Shown: positions 52,381 to 61,095 of the stretch, one piece after another | Layout of the letters: each line of letters begins with the position of its first letter | How positions within the stretch are numbered: the first letter of the stretch is position 1 | Source: Prosthecobacter algae | GTDB taxonomy: Bacteria; Verrucomicrobiota; Verrucomicrobiia; Verrucomicrobiales; Verrucomicrobiaceae | Reading direction: 5' to 3' | Length of the DNA: 64,000 bases | Assembly: GCF_039542385.1 (NCBI RefSeq) | Contig: NZ_BAABIA010000005.1 | Location: forward strand, 496,001-560,000 | Notes under the pieces: generated by a model | Told to the model about the DNA's origin: nothing | Seen by the model: the letters and a program-made list of their open reading frames with translations, nothing else | The model's database searches: none | Made by a program: the position numbers and the translations under genes

Positions 52381-54126
52381 CTACTTTTTCGGGGCCGTCG
52401 CCTTCAGTTCCGCCAGCAGACCCTGGATCTTTTGGCGCAGTTCCTTGAACTCGGCACTGCCTTTGTCCATCGTAGCCAGCTTGGCATTCAGGGCCTTGAT
52501 CTCCACCGCCTTGGCGCGGCGGATCTCCAGGGCGGACATGGGTTTGGCACCCACCTTCGGCTCCACATCATCCCAGTCATCCGTGCGGAAGACCGAGGCG
52601 GGCAGATCGTCGCTGTTCACCAGATTTGCCCCCTCCGGATTGGAAGCCCAGGCATAACGCACGGCCACAGGCTGCTTTACCTCCGCACTGCTGACCACGA
52701 CGCTGTCCACGCCCTCCACCTTGGCCTCCGCCCAGTGCCAGACCTTGTCCGCCCCAGCGATTTCAAATCGTTTCAGCGCAGCGCCATCGCGGCTTTTCAA
52801 ACCGCTACCTGCATGATCAAAAGTCACCCGCACGGCTCCGTCTTTCACCTCGCTGCTTTTGAAAAGCGGGCTGCTGTAAAGCAGATCACGCCCATAGTCC
52901 TTGGCCAAAGCCCAGCGGGCCAGACGGTAACCGGGCGTCATTTTGTCCTTCGGGTGGATGTCACTGACCTCACCCACGTCGTTGATGACGGCCATGCCTG
53001 TCTTGGGGGTGGTCTCCAAAATATGCCGCATCCGGTCCTGCAACAGGGCCCAGGCATCCGGCGTGCCGGGAGCCGTCGAAGGCGTGCGATAATTCGCCAA
53101 CTGCACGAAATAGAAGGAAAACTCGTCTCCCCAGCGCTGCCGCCAGTCACGGATCATCAGTGGCAGCGACTCGTCATAGGGCACCGCTCCCGCTTTGGCA
53201 TTGCCTTCTCCCTGATACCAAATGGCCCCGCGCAGCGTGTAGCCGACGAAGGGGTGGATCATGGCATTAAAAAGCACCCCCGGTTTGCCCTCCGTCAGCA
53301 GCGGTGGTTTAGGGACCATCGGCTTCTTGGACAGGCGCTTGCGCACTTCCGCCGATTTGCCCTTGGCCGCAGCCATCGTCGCTTTCCATTTTGCCAGCCG
53401 GGTTTCGTAGTCGGCCTGGGCGGCCGCAGGTTCATAACTGGCAGCTTCAGTCAGGAGTTTGTCCACCAGAGCCTTACTGGCCGGGTGTGTATTCAGCGCC
53501 TCGCGACTGGTGAAGGTTTCCACCGGCTTACCTCCCCAGCACGTCTTCAGCACCCCCACCGGAATGCCCAGTTCCTGGTGCAGCTTCAGCGCAAAGAAAA
53601 ACGCCACGGCGGAATAGCCCGGCACCGTCTCCGGACTGCACAGCGACCACTCGCCCTCAATGTCCCCCTGCGGCTCCGCCGCCGTCACCAGCGGCGCATT
53701 GAACATGCGCAGCCCCGGATAGTTCGCTTTCGCCATCAACTCCGCATAAGCAGGCACCCGGTTCATGGTGAAGTACATGTTCGACTGGCCTGAGGCGATC
53801 CACACCTCTCCCACCAGCACATCTTTGAGGACCACGCTCTCAGCCCCTGCGGTGATCCTCAGCTCGGTTCCCTGGGCATCGGCAGGGCCGGTTTCGATCG
53901 CCACACGCCATTGTCCCTGAGCGTCTGCTTTGGCCGCAGCCGTCTTGCCTTTGAAAGCCACTGTCACCTCCGCCTTCGGGTCCGCCTTCCCCCAAATGGC
54001 CGCCGCGCGCTCCCGCTGCAGGATCATGTGATCGCTAAAAAAATGCGGCAACGAAAGCTCTGCCAGAACACTGCCAGGCAGGCTGAGGAAAAGGACGGCC
54101 AGGGAACTGCGTGAGAAATATTTCAT
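52381..54126 (-). CDS. Sialate O-acetylesterase-like SASA-family esterase, secreted
   Basis: 581 residues with a signal peptide ('SSLAVLFLSLPGSVLA'). The SASA-family catalytic block 'LVGEVWIASGQSNM' carries the Ser nucleophile; 'GAIWYQGEGNA' is the second conserved block, and the His is likely in 'VSDIHPKDKM'. Such enzymes remove O-acetyl groups from sialic acids or, in Planctomycetes and Verrucomicrobia, from plant polysaccharides. A Lys/Glu-rich helical tail of 60 residues follows the domain. It stands alone, divergent from the second DUF1501 gene with a 247-base spacer in which I see no clear operator. Confidence 0.86.
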   Translation of the reverse strand: MKYFSRSSLAVLFLSLPGSVLAELSLPHFFSDHMILQRERAAAIWGKADPKAEVTVAFKGKTAAAKADAQGQWRVAIETGPADAQGTELRITAGAESVVLKDVLVGEVWIASGQSNMYFTMNRVPAYAELMAKANYPGLRMFNAPLVTAAEPQGDIEGEWSLCSPETVPGYSAVAFFFALKLHQELGIPVGVLKTCWGGKPVETFTSREALNTHPASKALVDKLLTEAASYEPAAAQADYETRLAKWKATMAAAKGKSAEVRKRLSKKPMVPKPPLLTEGKPGVLFNAMIHPFVGYTLRGAIWYQGEGNAKAGAVPYDESLPLMIRDWRQRWGDEFSFYFVQLANYRTPSTAPGTPDAWALLQDRMRHILETTPKTGMAVINDVGEVSDIHPKDKMTPGYRLARWALAKDYGRDLLYSSPLFKSSEVKDGAVRVTFDHAGSGLKSRDGAALKRFEIAGADKVWHWAEAKVEGVDSVVVSSAEVKQPVAVRYAWASNPEGANLVNSDDLPASVFRTDDWDDVEPKVGAKPMSALEIRRAKAVEIKALNAKLATMDKGSAEFKELRQKIQGLLAELKATAPKK

Positions 54127-54373
54127 GATGAATCTGCCCCATGAACGCTCACGGTTTCAGGACCTTGCGAAACAGTGCCCGCAAAATAACAGAAATCGGT
54201 CTAACCAAAAGGTGTGACCTCCGGAATTCATCACGTCCTTGATTTCACGGCTATGGGAGGCAGCGCTGAGCCTCCGTTGCGAACTCTCCACCCTCTCTTG
54301 GCACAATGGCACGTGTCCGCAATACCGGCAGCCACGGCCCGTAGTCCGCTCTGAATCTCCACAGAATCCGACC

Positions 54374-55711
54374 ATGAAAATGCATCGCTTGTGCTCCGGC
54401 CATCACGCCAATCTCTTCACCACCGCCCAGGGCCGCCGTGACTTTCTCCAGGTGGGTGCCATGGCTGGGCTGGGACTCACGCTGCCGCATTTGCTGAAGC
54501 TGCAGGCCGCCCAGATGAACCTCCCACCCGTGGAGACCTACAAGCCCGTCGCCACCTCCATCATTCACATCTACCTGCCCGGCGGCATCGCCCAGCATGA
54601 ATCCTGGGATCCGAAACCTTTTGCCGCACCCGATTACCGCGGCCCTTTCAGCCCCGTCAAAGGCGTCACCGGCGAATACGTGGGCGGGCAGTTTGCGAAC
54701 ATCGCTAAGATCCTGGACAAGATCAGCATCATCCGGTCCGTGACCCATGGCGAGGCCGCGCATGAGCGGGGCACGCACAACATGTTCACCGGCTATCGTC
54801 CCAGCCCGGCGATCAAGTTCCCCAGCTTCGGCACCATCATCTCCCACGAGCAAGGGCCGCGAAACAATCTGCCGCCCTACATTGCCATCCCAAATATCAT
54901 CGCCCCGGACCAAGGCAGCGGCTACCTCAGCAGCGCCTTTGGCCCCTTTGCCCTCGGCAGTGATCCGGCGGACAAAAACTTCACCGTGCGTGATCTCGCC
55001 GCCCCCAAGGACATTGATGACCGCCGCTTCGAGCGACGCCGCTCCCTGCTCGCCGCCGTGGATGAACATTTCCGCAGCCATGAGAAATCCGACGGCCTCA
55101 CCGCCATGGACAGCTTTTATGATGCGGCCTACAACCTCATCAGTTCCACCCAGGCCCGCGAAGCCTTTAACCTCAATGCCGAGCCTGACAAACTGCGCGA
55201 CGAATACGGGCGCAATGCCGCCGGCCAGCGCTTTTTGTTAGCCCGTCGCCTCGTCGAAGCAGGCACCCGCATGGTCTCGGTCAACTATGGCAGTTGGGAC
55301 CATCACTCCAACATCAAGGGTTCCTTTGAAAGCCAGGCCCCGCAGTTCGATGTCGCCTTTGCCAGGCTAATCAAGGACCTGGACGAACGCGGCATGCTCG
55401 ACACGACGCTGGTGCTCGTCAGCTCTGAATTCGGCCGCACCCCCAAGATCAACTCCACCAATGGCCGCGACCACTACCCGCGTGTCTTCTCCGTAGCGAT
55501 GGCGGGCGGCGGCGTGAAAAAGGGTTTCGTCTATGGCAAGTCCGATGCCCTCGGTGCCGAGCCTGAGGAAAACCCAGTCGGCCCCGAAGATCTCGCCCGC
55601 ACAATGTACCGCCTGCTCGGCATCAATGCCTCCAAGCGTCTGGTCCTGGAAGGCGTGCGCCCCATTGACATCGTCAACGGCGGCAGGCTGCTTACCGAAC
55701 TCATCGCCTAG
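54374..55711 (+). CDS. DUF1501 family exported protein (second copy)
   Basis: 445 residues from MKMHRLCSGH. A twin-arginine signal 'GRRDFLQVGAMAGLGLTLPH' is followed by DUF1501 features: 'IYLPGGIAQHESWDPKP', 'THGEAAHERGTHNMFTGYRP', 'NYGSWDHHSNIKG' and 'SSEFGRTPKINSTNGRDHYP'. It is more distant from the copy at 18991-20340, and no DUF1549/1553 partner is adjacent, which is unusual. The long upstream open frame from 54239 is not conserved. The diheme cytochrome gene converges on it with 23 bases between stops. Confidence 0.87.
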   Translation: MKMHRLCSGHHANLFTTAQGRRDFLQVGAMAGLGLTLPHLLKLQAAQMNLPPVETYKPVATSIIHIYLPGGIAQHESWDPKPFAAPDYRGPFSPVKGVTGEYVGGQFANIAKILDKISIIRSVTHGEAAHERGTHNMFTGYRPSPAIKFPSFGTIISHEQGPRNNLPPYIAIPNIIAPDQGSGYLSSAFGPFALGSDPADKNFTVRDLAAPKDIDDRRFERRRSLLAAVDEHFRSHEKSDGLTAMDSFYDAAYNLISSTQAREAFNLNAEPDKLRDEYGRNAAGQRFLLARRLVEAGTRMVSVNYGSWDHHSNIKGSFESQAPQFDVAFARLIKDLDERGMLDTTLVLVSSEFGRTPKINSTNGRDHYPRVFSVAMAGGGVKKGFVYGKSDALGAEPEENPVGPEDLARTMYRLLGINASKRLVLEGVRPIDIVNGGRLLTELIA

Positions 55712-55734
55712 TCACAGGCGAGCACCTCGTAGCC

Positions 55735-56718
55735 TTACTTCTTCGCGACAGACCAGCGCTCGACATGGTTCTCCACCGCAGGCAGCTTCTTCAGGTAATC
55801 GTAGATCGCCCCCAGATCCTCCTCGGTCATGTTCGCATACATGGTCCAGGGCATGACGGTCTGCATTTCGCCTTTGGCCGCATCCACCGGCACGGGTTTG
55901 AAAGTCCCCGGCGCATAGGCTTTGAAACGGTCCACAAACATCTGCTTGGTCCACGCACCGATGCCCGTGACGGCGTGGGGCGTGATGTTGGGCGAGCGCA
56001 CCGTGCCGCTGGGCATCGCAAACTCAAAGCCGCCTGCGTAAGGCTCGCCCACGCGTTTGCCCTTCTCCATCTTCGTGTGGCACTCCGTGCAGCCTGCCGC
56101 ATTCGCCAGGTAGCCGCCATAAGCGATGACGTCCGTCTTGGCAGGCAGCGGCACGGGCTGGGCGGGCTGCGACATGAGGTGCATGATCACATTCACTGGC
56201 GGGTCTGCCTTGGAGGGCCCAGGGCTGCTTTCCACCGCTGGCAGGCTACGCAGATAGGCGATGATGCTGAACACATCCTCCGTCGCCATTTTGCCATAAG
56301 AAGGATAAGGCATGATGGGGAAGAGCGGATGCCCGTCCTTGCTCACCCCACTTGTGATGGCGCGATACAGTTCGCCATCGGTCCAGCCCTTGAGGCCATA
56401 AGGGGTGATGTTCGGGGCGATAAAAGAACCTGGGAAATTCATCGTCTGGTCAAACTTCTCACCGCCCATGCCCAGACTGCCCGGTTTCAGGGGTCCCGAA
56501 AACACCGCCCAGTCACGCGTGCTGTGGCAGTCCATGCAAACCGCCACACTGTTGGCCAGATAGGCCCCACGTGCCAGCCGCTCCGGCGTGGCCTCCACCT
56601 TTAGTTCCGCCTGCACAGGGATGTTGGGCAGGTAGTTCACCACGTAATACACCCCGCCTGCGACGAGGAGAAGAGCGAGAACCAACAGGGCACCGAGGAC
56701 TTTAAGCAGCTTTTTCAT
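55735..56718 (-). CDS. Diheme cytochrome c, membrane-anchored
   Basis: 327 residues. An N-terminal helix ('VLGALLVLALLLVAGGVYYV') anchors two cytochrome c domains with heme sites CMDCH and CTECH. Axial Met candidates are in 'PIMPYPSYGKMA' and 'TVMPWTMYANM'. Both domains share 'PNITP' and 'YLRSLPAVE'/'YLKKLPAVE' repeats, so the protein arose by internal duplication. It probably passes electrons in the periplasm, for example as a subunit of a dehydrogenase; no partner dehydrogenase gene is adjacent. Confidence 0.88.
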   Translation of the reverse strand: MKKLLKVLGALLVLALLLVAGGVYYVVNYLPNIPVQAELKVEATPERLARGAYLANSVAVCMDCHSTRDWAVFSGPLKPGSLGMGGEKFDQTMNFPGSFIAPNITPYGLKGWTDGELYRAITSGVSKDGHPLFPIMPYPSYGKMATEDVFSIIAYLRSLPAVESSPGPSKADPPVNVIMHLMSQPAQPVPLPAKTDVIAYGGYLANAAGCTECHTKMEKGKRVGEPYAGGFEFAMPSGTVRSPNITPHAVTGIGAWTKQMFVDRFKAYAPGTFKPVPVDAAKGEMQTVMPWTMYANMTEEDLGAIYDYLKKLPAVENHVERWSVAKK

Positions 56719-56874
56719 TAGTGGCTTCCACTAGCGAGGAGATTTTCCAAAGCAAGGCCGATCCCAAACAATGGCTAAGGGATTCGAGCGTCTGGACACA
56801 CATGCAGTTAGTCCAACAACAGCCGCTCCCCGCGCTTGCCAACAAGCCTCAACCATCGCACCCCTTTCATCCTC

Positions 56875-57465
56875 ATGAAGACACTTCTCTTTCTTATTCT
56901 CACCGCCCTCGCCCAGCCTCTCTGCCAGGCGGAGCAGTTCGTTCTCTTTGACGTGACTTTCCCCTTTACCAAAGCCGATGCGGATAACAGCACGCCCAGC
57001 AAGTCCCACTACTACGTCAAAAGCGACCGCCTGAATCCCCAGCGACCCAAGGACTGGACCAGCCCTGTGGACTACCGCAACGGCACCGTGCATGTGCGGC
57101 TGGAGGTGCTGGATAAACCCGAGGGCGGCGCACCCACCACCTGGAGTGTCTGTTACATCCCCTACAAAGGCCAAAACCATGGCTATGGTTGCATCGGCAC
57201 CGGGGCCTATCAAGAAAAAGGGGTGTATGAAAAGGACATCGCCATGACCAGCTTCTGGCAGAACAACGACATCCTCTGGGACCAGGGCATCAAGGAAATG
57301 CACCTCGTCCTGAAGGATCACACCAACACCCACGCGCACAAGCGTCCCGATGCCGAGAAGTTCTTCCCTACCCGGGTGCGCATGACGCTCATCCAGGTCT
57401 CCAAAGGAGACACGTACGATCCAAAGTTGCTGCCAGAGCAGACAGAAACGGCGGTGAAGAAATGA
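56875..57465 (+). CDS. Secreted protein of unknown function
   Basis: 196 residues from MKTLLFLILTALAQPLCQA, a clear signal peptide. The mature part has conserved-looking aromatic motifs ('FVLFDVTFPFTKADADNS', 'HYYVKSDRLNPQRPKDW', 'WQNNDILWDQGIKEMHLVLK') and resembles exported proteins seen in Verrucomicrobia and Planctomycetes, possibly a beta-sandwich fold. No function is known. It is divergent from the diheme cytochrome gene, with a 156-base spacer. Confidence 0.65.
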   Translation: MKTLLFLILTALAQPLCQAEQFVLFDVTFPFTKADADNSTPSKSHYYVKSDRLNPQRPKDWTSPVDYRNGTVHVRLEVLDKPEGGAPTTWSVCYIPYKGQNHGYGCIGTGAYQEKGVYEKDIAMTSFWQNNDILWDQGIKEMHLVLKDHTNTHAHKRPDAEKFFPTRVRMTLIQVSKGDTYDPKLLPEQTETAVKK

Positions 57466-57533
57466 AGTCTCTCGGCAGAGAGCGCCTCACTTCTTCACGC
57501 AAGAATCGTTAAATCTGGTTAGGCCCGGGCTGC

Positions 57534-57797
57534 TCAATGCCAGTGGCCGCGATGGTAGCCCGACGAACGGTAAGAAGAACGACGGTAATGCCCGTTATAA
57601 CGACGGTCATAATGACGATTATTGTTATTGTTGGCCAGGCTGTAAGCCAGCAAACCGGCGGCAGCAGCGCCAAGTACCGCCCCCTCAGGGGTCACCACTT
57701 GCTGCGGCCTGCCATAGGCATCGTAAGCGGTGGTGCAACTGGTGAGGGTGGCACCCAGAAGCAGGACCACGATAAAAGAATGGAATCGAGTTTTCAC
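57534..57797 (-). CDS. Small glycine/asparagine/tyrosine-rich lipoprotein
   Basis: 87 residues from a GTG start giving 'VKTRFHSFIVVLLLGATLTSC', a signal peptide with a good lipobox (LTSC). The mature part has a glycine-alanine hydrophobic stretch ('EGAVLGAAAAGLLAYSLA') followed by a low-complexity Asn/His/Arg/Tyr tail ('NNNNNRHYDRRYNGHYRRSS'). This resembles small outer-membrane lipoproteins of the glycine-zipper type. The function is unknown. The start is inferred from the lipobox; no ATG fits. Confidence 0.6.
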   Translation of the reverse strand: MKTRFHSFIVVLLLGATLTSCTTAYDAYGRPQQVVTPEGAVLGAAAAGLLAYSLANNNNNRHYDRRYNGHYRRSSYRSSGYHRGHWH

Positions 57798-57861
57798 AAC
57801 AACTCTGACGAGATGCCGCAAACGCGTATTCAATCTCTTCGCATCATTTGCGCTGAAGCCT

Positions 57862-58740
57862 CTACTTGGCCACCGCCGCCAGCCAATCCAGCCGGCGCTG
57901 CAGTTTGGCCTGCCGCTCAGCATTTGGATTCGGATAAAGAATGGGGTACCAGGCACTCATCACCGCCGCGCGTGCAATCAGGCTATGGTGCAACGCCTCT
58001 TCATGAATCTGCCCGCCCGCATCACGATACGCCCCCAGGATCTGGTTCACCGTGTCGTGATCTTCCTCCAGGATCTTCGCATTCCAGATGATGGAGGCGA
58101 GGTCCCATTCCACCGGGCCGGAGAAGGTGTCTTCCCAGTCCGCCCACAGCAGGCCCTGAGTGGTGTTCATCAGGTTGCCCAGATGCGCATCCCCGTGCAG
58201 GGGATGATGCGGAAAGGCATCCAGTTTTTCCAAAGATTTCGTTAGGCAACAACCCAGCAAAGACAGCGTATCTTCGGAAAACAGCCCGCGCTCACGGAGA
58301 GTGGTCAAAAGACCCAGGCTTTCCGTCAGGATGGCCAGCTTCGGCAAGGGCTCTGGGAAACTGCGCAGAACCTCATGGCAATCCTGTAACGTTCTCCCGA
58401 TCTCCGCCGCCTCCGGCTCGGCCTCCACGGTTGAAACGTATAACCAAAAGTTCAGCGTGTAGCCCAGGTGCTCATGCGGTTTCTGCGGCAGGTCGGGATG
58501 CATCGGCACCACAGGCGCTCCATGCTGCGTCAGGTGCCGTGCCAACGCCGTCTCACGGGCAAACCATTCCGTGCCTTGGCGCGGCCCGTCCACATCCTGC
58601 ACCACCCGCGCCACCAGCGTTTCGCTCAGCCGAAGCACCAGCGTGTTTCCATCCTGAAGCACCTCGCAACGGTCCAGTTTTAGACCATGGGCGAGGGCCG
58701 TTTCAGTGGCCGCACGAATAGGCAGGTCGAGGTGGCTCAT
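57862..58740 (-). CDS. Aminoglycoside-phosphotransferase-like (APH fold) kinase
   Basis: 292 residues from MSHLDLPIRAATE, whose ATG overlaps the trmO stop (ATGA). 'PLHGDAHLGNLMNTTQGLLW' is the catalytic loop (Asp in HGDxHxxN) and 'WADWEDTFSGPVEWDLASII' the Mg-binding loop. The family phosphorylates small molecules such as choline, homoserine or antibiotics; the substrate here is unknown and resistance should not be assumed. Translational coupling to trmO may reflect a metabolic rather than functional link. Confidence 0.85.
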   Translation of the reverse strand: MSHLDLPIRAATETALAHGLKLDRCEVLQDGNTLVLRLSETLVARVVQDVDGPRQGTEWFARETALARHLTQHGAPVVPMHPDLPQKPHEHLGYTLNFWLYVSTVEAEPEAAEIGRTLQDCHEVLRSFPEPLPKLAILTESLGLLTTLRERGLFSEDTLSLLGCCLTKSLEKLDAFPHHPLHGDAHLGNLMNTTQGLLWADWEDTFSGPVEWDLASIIWNAKILEEDHDTVNQILGAYRDAGGQIHEEALHHSLIARAAVMSAWYPILYPNPNAERQAKLQRRLDWLAAVAK

Positions 58741-59414
58741 GGAGCAGGGAAGGGGCTGCAGGCGACAACCTTCGCACAATCAGGCAGCGCTGCCCAGCGC
58801 ACGCGCCAGCCCGCAATCTCCGTCACATACTCACGGATATTGTCCGCGTGATAGGCAGGCTGAGGTTGCAGGGCCAGGGACTGGTCCATGATCACACGCA
58901 CCTCTTCAGGCGGCGGCTCGCACTCCCATAGCACGGGCACTCGCACGGGTGGAGTATCCGCAAAGCTGCTGTTGGCCTCAGGCACGGAGTCTGCGTAACG
59001 GATGTACGGCTTGATGTCGAAAACGGGCGTGCCATCCACCAGATCCACCCCCGAAACAAAAAGGCGCGGCGCTTTGTCTCCCTCCAGCTCCACCCGGTCC
59101 AGTTTCACCACACTCAATGTTAGGCGATTCGGTCGAAAGGGTGATCGTGTGGCAAACACCCCCTTGCGCTCATTGCCACCCAGCCTCGGTGGGCGAACGG
59201 TGAGTGAAGAAGGCTCCTCCTTCACCAGATGAAACTGCGTGATCAGCCACAGATGGCTGAATTCTTCCATGCCTCGCACCGCCTCCACCCGCCGAAAGGC
59301 AGGCTCAAACTCGACAATTCCCCACGCCGCAGGCACCAGCCCCGGCTGCCTCGGCACACCAAACTTGTCCGTGTAGCAAGTCCGCAGCGTGGCGATGGGC
59401 GTGATTTCAGGCAT
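58737..59414 (-). CDS. trmO: tRNA (N6-threonylcarbamoyladenosine37-N6)-methyltransferase TrmO
   Basis: 225 residues. 'IATLRTCYTDKFGVPRQPGL', 'HLWLITQFHL', 'GVFATRSPFRPNRLTLSVV' and 'DLVDGTPVFDIKPYI' are the TsaA/TrmO (YaeB) signature. It uses S-adenosylmethionine to methylate t6A37 in some threonine tRNAs, fine-tuning decoding. It is full length for the single-domain form. The phosphotransferase gene follows with a 4-base overlap. Confidence 0.9.
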   Translation of the reverse strand: MPEITPIATLRTCYTDKFGVPRQPGLVPAAWGIVEFEPAFRRVEAVRGMEEFSHLWLITQFHLVKEEPSSLTVRPPRLGGNERKGVFATRSPFRPNRLTLSVVKLDRVELEGDKAPRLFVSGVDLVDGTPVFDIKPYIRYADSVPEANSSFADTPPVRVPVLWECEPPPEEVRVIMDQSLALQPQPAYHADNIREYVTEIAGWRVRWAALPDCAKVVACSPFPAP

Positions 59415-59435
59415 GCAGCAAAGACCGTGCAGAGA

Positions 59436-59870
59436 CTACTTGGAGGTCCATTCCTTCACCAGCTTGGCCCCCGCACCCGCACCCATGGCGGCGGTGCCTT
59501 TTTGCACCAGCGATCCATCCGTATTGAAGAGGAAGTACACGGGACGATCCATGCCTTCACTGCCGATCACATCGCGGATGTTCCGGTCTTTAAAATCCGT
59601 GATCACCAAGATGAAATGTTCGCGCACCAGCTTCTTCGTCTCTTCCAGTTCCAGCATGCCTTTGATGTGGAAGGCTTGCCCATTCTTCTTCTCGTCGTAG
59701 GCAAAGACCAGCACCCGTTTGTTATCCTTCTCCCCGCGTTTGATCGCAGCCCCGACGCTATTGCCCGAAGTCATGCCCATGAAAGCCTGCGAATCGAACT
59801 CATCCGCCTGCGCCTGGACGAGGAAGAGAACCAGAAGGAGGAGAGGATGCAGTAGAAAGCGTGGAGTCAT
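59436..59870 (-). CDS. Secreted protein with thioredoxin-like fold, no CxxC
   Basis: 144 residues with a signal peptide ('LLHPLLLLVLFLVQAQA'). 'NKRVLVFAYDEKKNGQAFHI', 'KLVREHFILVITDFKDRNIR' and 'RPVYFLFNTDGSLVQKGTA' follow the strand-helix order of a thioredoxin-like fold, but the active-site cysteines are absent (no Cys is seen in the mature part). The family is uncharacterised. It lies 21 bases upstream of trmO on the other side of its start, on the same strand. Confidence 0.65.
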   Translation of the reverse strand: MTPRFLLHPLLLLVLFLVQAQADEFDSQAFMGMTSGNSVGAAIKRGEKDNKRVLVFAYDEKKNGQAFHIKGMLELEETKKLVREHFILVITDFKDRNIRDVIGSEGMDRPVYFLFNTDGSLVQKGTAAMGAGAGAKLVKEWTSK

Positions 59871-59935
59871 GATCTAGCCTGTCCGATGAATGACGCTTGG
59901 CAACGACGTTTCTTGGCGCAGAAGCAGCACCCGCC

Positions 59936-61030
59936 TCATCCCAGAATCCGCCACGTCAGTTCGATGCCCAAGCCCAGCGGCAAAGGGGTGATGGGGCCGG
60001 CAGGAGTTTCCAGCAACGGCGTTTGCGAGGGGGCTTTTTCCATCTGGAAACGCAGTGCAGAAGCCGGGAACCCGTAGAAACCAGGGCCGTTGAGGCTGAG
60101 AAATCGCTCGAACAGGGCTTGGCCATCAGCGCTGCCCAGATCCACACCCGCTTCTTCAAACGCCATGGCATAAAGCTGCGGCGCACACCCGCCCGTAAAG
60201 CAACCCGCCGCACAACCGCAGGCGGTCGCTTTCGTCGTATGAGGGGCGCTGTCGGTGCCTGCAAAAAACTTGCTCTGCCCGGCCTGGGTCACCTGCTGCC
60301 GCAGTGCCGCACGATCATCCTGGAACTTCACGATGGGCAGGCAATACAGGTGGTACTTCAGGCCCTGGATCAGGTGCCCCATCGTGTAAAGCAGGTGCTG
60401 CGGGGTGATCGTGGCCCCCACATGGTCCGGGGCCTTCGCCACAAACTCAGCCGCCGTCCGGGTGGTGATGTGCTCGCACACGATGCGCAGTTTCGGATGG
60501 GCTTCCAAAAGGCGCGGCATCCGCTCGCCGTAAAACCGCGTCTCCGCATTCTGCTGCGCGTCGATGTAGTCCGGCCCGCTCAGCCCATGCTGCTCGCCGT
60601 GGATGCACAGGATGATGCCCTCCTCCTCCATCGCCTTCAGCACTTCCCCGCCGATGAGGTCATCCATCGGCAGGCCATGCTCGGCATTCGTGGTGCCATG
60701 CGGCGGGTAGTATTTGCAGGCGCGCAGCAGGCCGGAGGCCGCCCCTTCCTGGATCATCGCCGCCGTGGTCTGGCGAGTGAGGTAAAGCGGCACAATCAGT
60801 TGCTCAAAGTCATCTGCCCCCGCAGCACGCAGATCCGCTGAATAACTCTCCAGCGACCAGGCATCCGCCTGCGCTGCGCCAGACACCCGCGACACTGGTG
60901 GCTGCGTGTTTGGCATCGCCAGCGCCCCAGCACAGCCCATGTCCACATGCGCCTTCACATAAGCCGCCATGGCAGGCCCTTGGCGGAAGTGCGTGTGAAG
61001 GTCAAACCAGCGGGGAAGATCAAGTGTCAT
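59936..61030 (-). CDS. pyrC: Dihydroorotase, PyrC (class II) type
   Basis: 364 residues. It closes carbamoyl-aspartate to dihydroorotate in pyrimidine synthesis. Zinc ligands and active site: 'FDLHTHFRQG', the carboxylated Lys in 'ACKYYPPHGTTN', 'ILCIHGEQHG', 'RIVCEHITTRTAAEF', 'TITPQHLLY' and the catalytic Asp in 'FAGTDSAPHTTKAT'. The length and the DLHTHFR opening fit the E. coli PyrC branch. It stands alone among unrelated genes. Confidence 0.94.
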   Translation of the reverse strand: MTLDLPRWFDLHTHFRQGPAMAAYVKAHVDMGCAGALAMPNTQPPVSRVSGAAQADAWSLESYSADLRAAGADDFEQLIVPLYLTRQTTAAMIQEGAASGLLRACKYYPPHGTTNAEHGLPMDDLIGGEVLKAMEEEGIILCIHGEQHGLSGPDYIDAQQNAETRFYGERMPRLLEAHPKLRIVCEHITTRTAAEFVAKAPDHVGATITPQHLLYTMGHLIQGLKYHLYCLPIVKFQDDRAALRQQVTQAGQSKFFAGTDSAPHTTKATACGCAAGCFTGGCAPQLYAMAFEEAGVDLGSADGQALFERFLSLNGPGFYGFPASALRFQMEKAPSQTPLLETPAGPITPLPLGLGIELTWRILG

Positions 61031-61095
61031 CCCTTTCTTTTAGCGGGTGGAGACGAGGGATCAATCTCAAGCTCATCACCAGAACACGGTACGCC

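Noticed and set aside
54239..54373. N-terminal extension of the second DUF1501 protein
   Set aside because: The extra 45 codons precede a twin-arginine signal that must be near the N-terminus, so the downstream ATG is preferred.
57862..58740. Aminoglycoside resistance gene
   Set aside because: The APH fold is shared by many metabolic kinases; coupling to trmO and lack of specific resistance-enzyme similarity do not support resistance.
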